Below, piece by piece: positions 5,443-6,176 of a stretch of 6,176 bases of DNA. The stretch is taken from the NCBI GenBank assembly GCA_902795555.1, contig CADBLV010000221.1, positions 1 through 6,176 on the forward strand, in the 5' to 3' direction. Every line of letters begins with the position of its first letter. Position 1 is the first letter of the stretch. This DNA comes from an uncultured Eubacteriales bacterium. Its GTDB lineage: Bacteria; Bacillota_A; Clostridia; Christensenellales; Aristaeellaceae. The notes under the pieces were generated by a model, which saw nothing but the letters and a program-made list of their open reading frames with translations, was not told the DNA's origin and searched no databases. A program made the position numbers and the translations under genes.

Positions 5443-6176
5443 TCATCCGCCGATACCTCTCGCCCTTCCGGCGATCAGGCATCCCAGAAAAGCCGTGATA
5501 TCCACCGCCACGATGGTGGCTCCCACCGGGGTCCCGCCCACGATGGAAATCAGAATCCCCGCCAGGGCGCAGGTCACCGAGAGCACCGCTGAGCAGATGG
5601 TCACCGCCCTGAAGCTGCGGAATACCCGCATGGCCGACATGGCCGGGAAGATGATCAGCGCGGAAATCAGCAGGGATCCGACCAGGTTCATGGCCAGCAC
5701 GATAATCACCGCCACCACCACCGCGATCAGCAGGTTGTAGGCTTCCCCCCGTGTCCCGGCGGACCGGGCGAAGTTTTCGTCAAACGTAACGGCGAAAATC
5801 TTGTTGTAAAACAGCACAAAGATCACCATCACCGTCAGCGACATCCCCACGCACAGCCAGACCTCCGCCTTCGACAGCGTCAGGATGGAGGTGGATCCAA
5901 ACAGCGTGGAGCACACGTCTCCCGCCAGGTTGGTGCTGGTGGAAAACAGGTTCATCATCAGATATCCCAGCGCCAGGGCGCCCACGGAAATCATGGCAAT
6001 GGCCGCATCCCCCTTGATCCGGGTGTTCTGGCCCGTCTTCAGCAGCAGCACCGCGCAGATCACCGTCACCGGCATCACCAGCAGCATCTCATCCGTCAGA
6101 TGCAGCACGCTGGCGATGGCAATGGCTCCGAAGGCCACGTGGGACAGCCCGTCCCCGATGAAGGAAAAGCGCTTCA
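5443..6176 (-). CDS. ABC-3 family (ZnuB/MntB-type) metal permease, 5' partial
   Basis: Membrane subunit of a zinc or manganese uptake ABC transporter. It passes ions from a binding lipoprotein across the membrane, powered by a separate ATPase. The frame is open to the right window edge: the bases before the GTG at 6138 encode KRFSFIGDGLSHVAFGA, the conserved ABC-3 block (GD-LSH) near the N-terminus. The start is therefore outside the window and GTG 6138 is internal. About 244 codons are present, most of a usual 260-290 residue chain. Further family marks are KGDAAIAMISVGALALG, the loop FDENFARSAGTRGEA, MNLVGSLLISALIIFPAMSAMR and a late GGTPVGATIVAVDITAFL; about seven hydrophobic segments are visible. 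The ATPase and binding protein genes are expected upstream, beyond 6176. Zn versus Mn cannot be settled from this fragment. A terminator follows. Confidence 0.93.
   Translation of the reverse strand, partial: KRFSFIGDGLSHVAFGAIAIASVLHLTDEMLLVMPVTVICAVLLLKTGQNTRIKGDAAIAMISVGALALGYLMMNLFSTSTNLAGDVCSTLFGSTSILTLSKAEVWLCVGMSLTVMVIFVLFYNKIFAVTFDENFARSAGTRGEAYNLLIAVVVAVIIVLAMNLVGSLLISALIIFPAMSAMRVFRSFRAVTICSAVLSVTCALAGILISIVGGTPVGATIVAVDITAFLGCLIAGRARGIGG

Overview
The window looks like a chromosomal segment of a GC-rich anaerobic Clostridia-type Firmicute, probably a gut or rumen bacterium. Reasons: strong AGGAGG-type ribosome binding sites, a short Firmicutes-type UxuA, a BmrCD/TM287-288-type heterodimeric ABC exporter, and an XRE protein with a lysine/alanine-rich tail. 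The lineage is an inference; no rRNA or other marker gene is present.

Layout. (1) Positions 1-3164, plus strand: two overlapping genes (ATGA junction) encode the halves of a heterodimeric ABC exporter. The first is cut by the left window edge. The first half carries the degenerate catalytic residues (Asp for Glu after Walker B, Gln for the switch His) and the second keeps Glu and His but has an LSQGQ signature, so together they should form one degenerate and one working ATP site. (2) Positions 3165-3340: a 176-bp gap with a short tandem duplication, a candidate promoter with a cre-like (CcpA) sequence in its spacer, and a strong ribosome binding site. (3) Positions 3341-4408, plus: uxuA, mannonate dehydratase of hexuronate breakdown, closed by a perfect 14-bp-stem terminator. 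(4) Positions 4497-5255, minus, convergent with uxuA: a small XRE-type helix-turn-helix protein with a histone H1-like Lys/Ala/Thr/Pro repeat linker and a separate C-terminal segment. Its promoter (TTGTGC, 17 bp, TATAAT) has the -10 box inside a perfect 12-bp palindrome, and two AACCGTTT repeats overlap or flank the -35. (5) Positions 5443-6176, minus: the C-terminal part of a ZnuB/MntB-type (ABC-3) metal permease, followed by its own terminator.

The genes do not form one pathway. They are four independent transcription units: efflux, uronate catabolism, a DNA-binding protein and metal uptake. I see no mobile element, CRISPR array, tRNA or rRNA. The least ordinary item is the XRE/H1-like protein with its repeat-built linker and its patterned promoter. 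Second are the Gly-to-Ala changes in both Walker A loops of the exporter.
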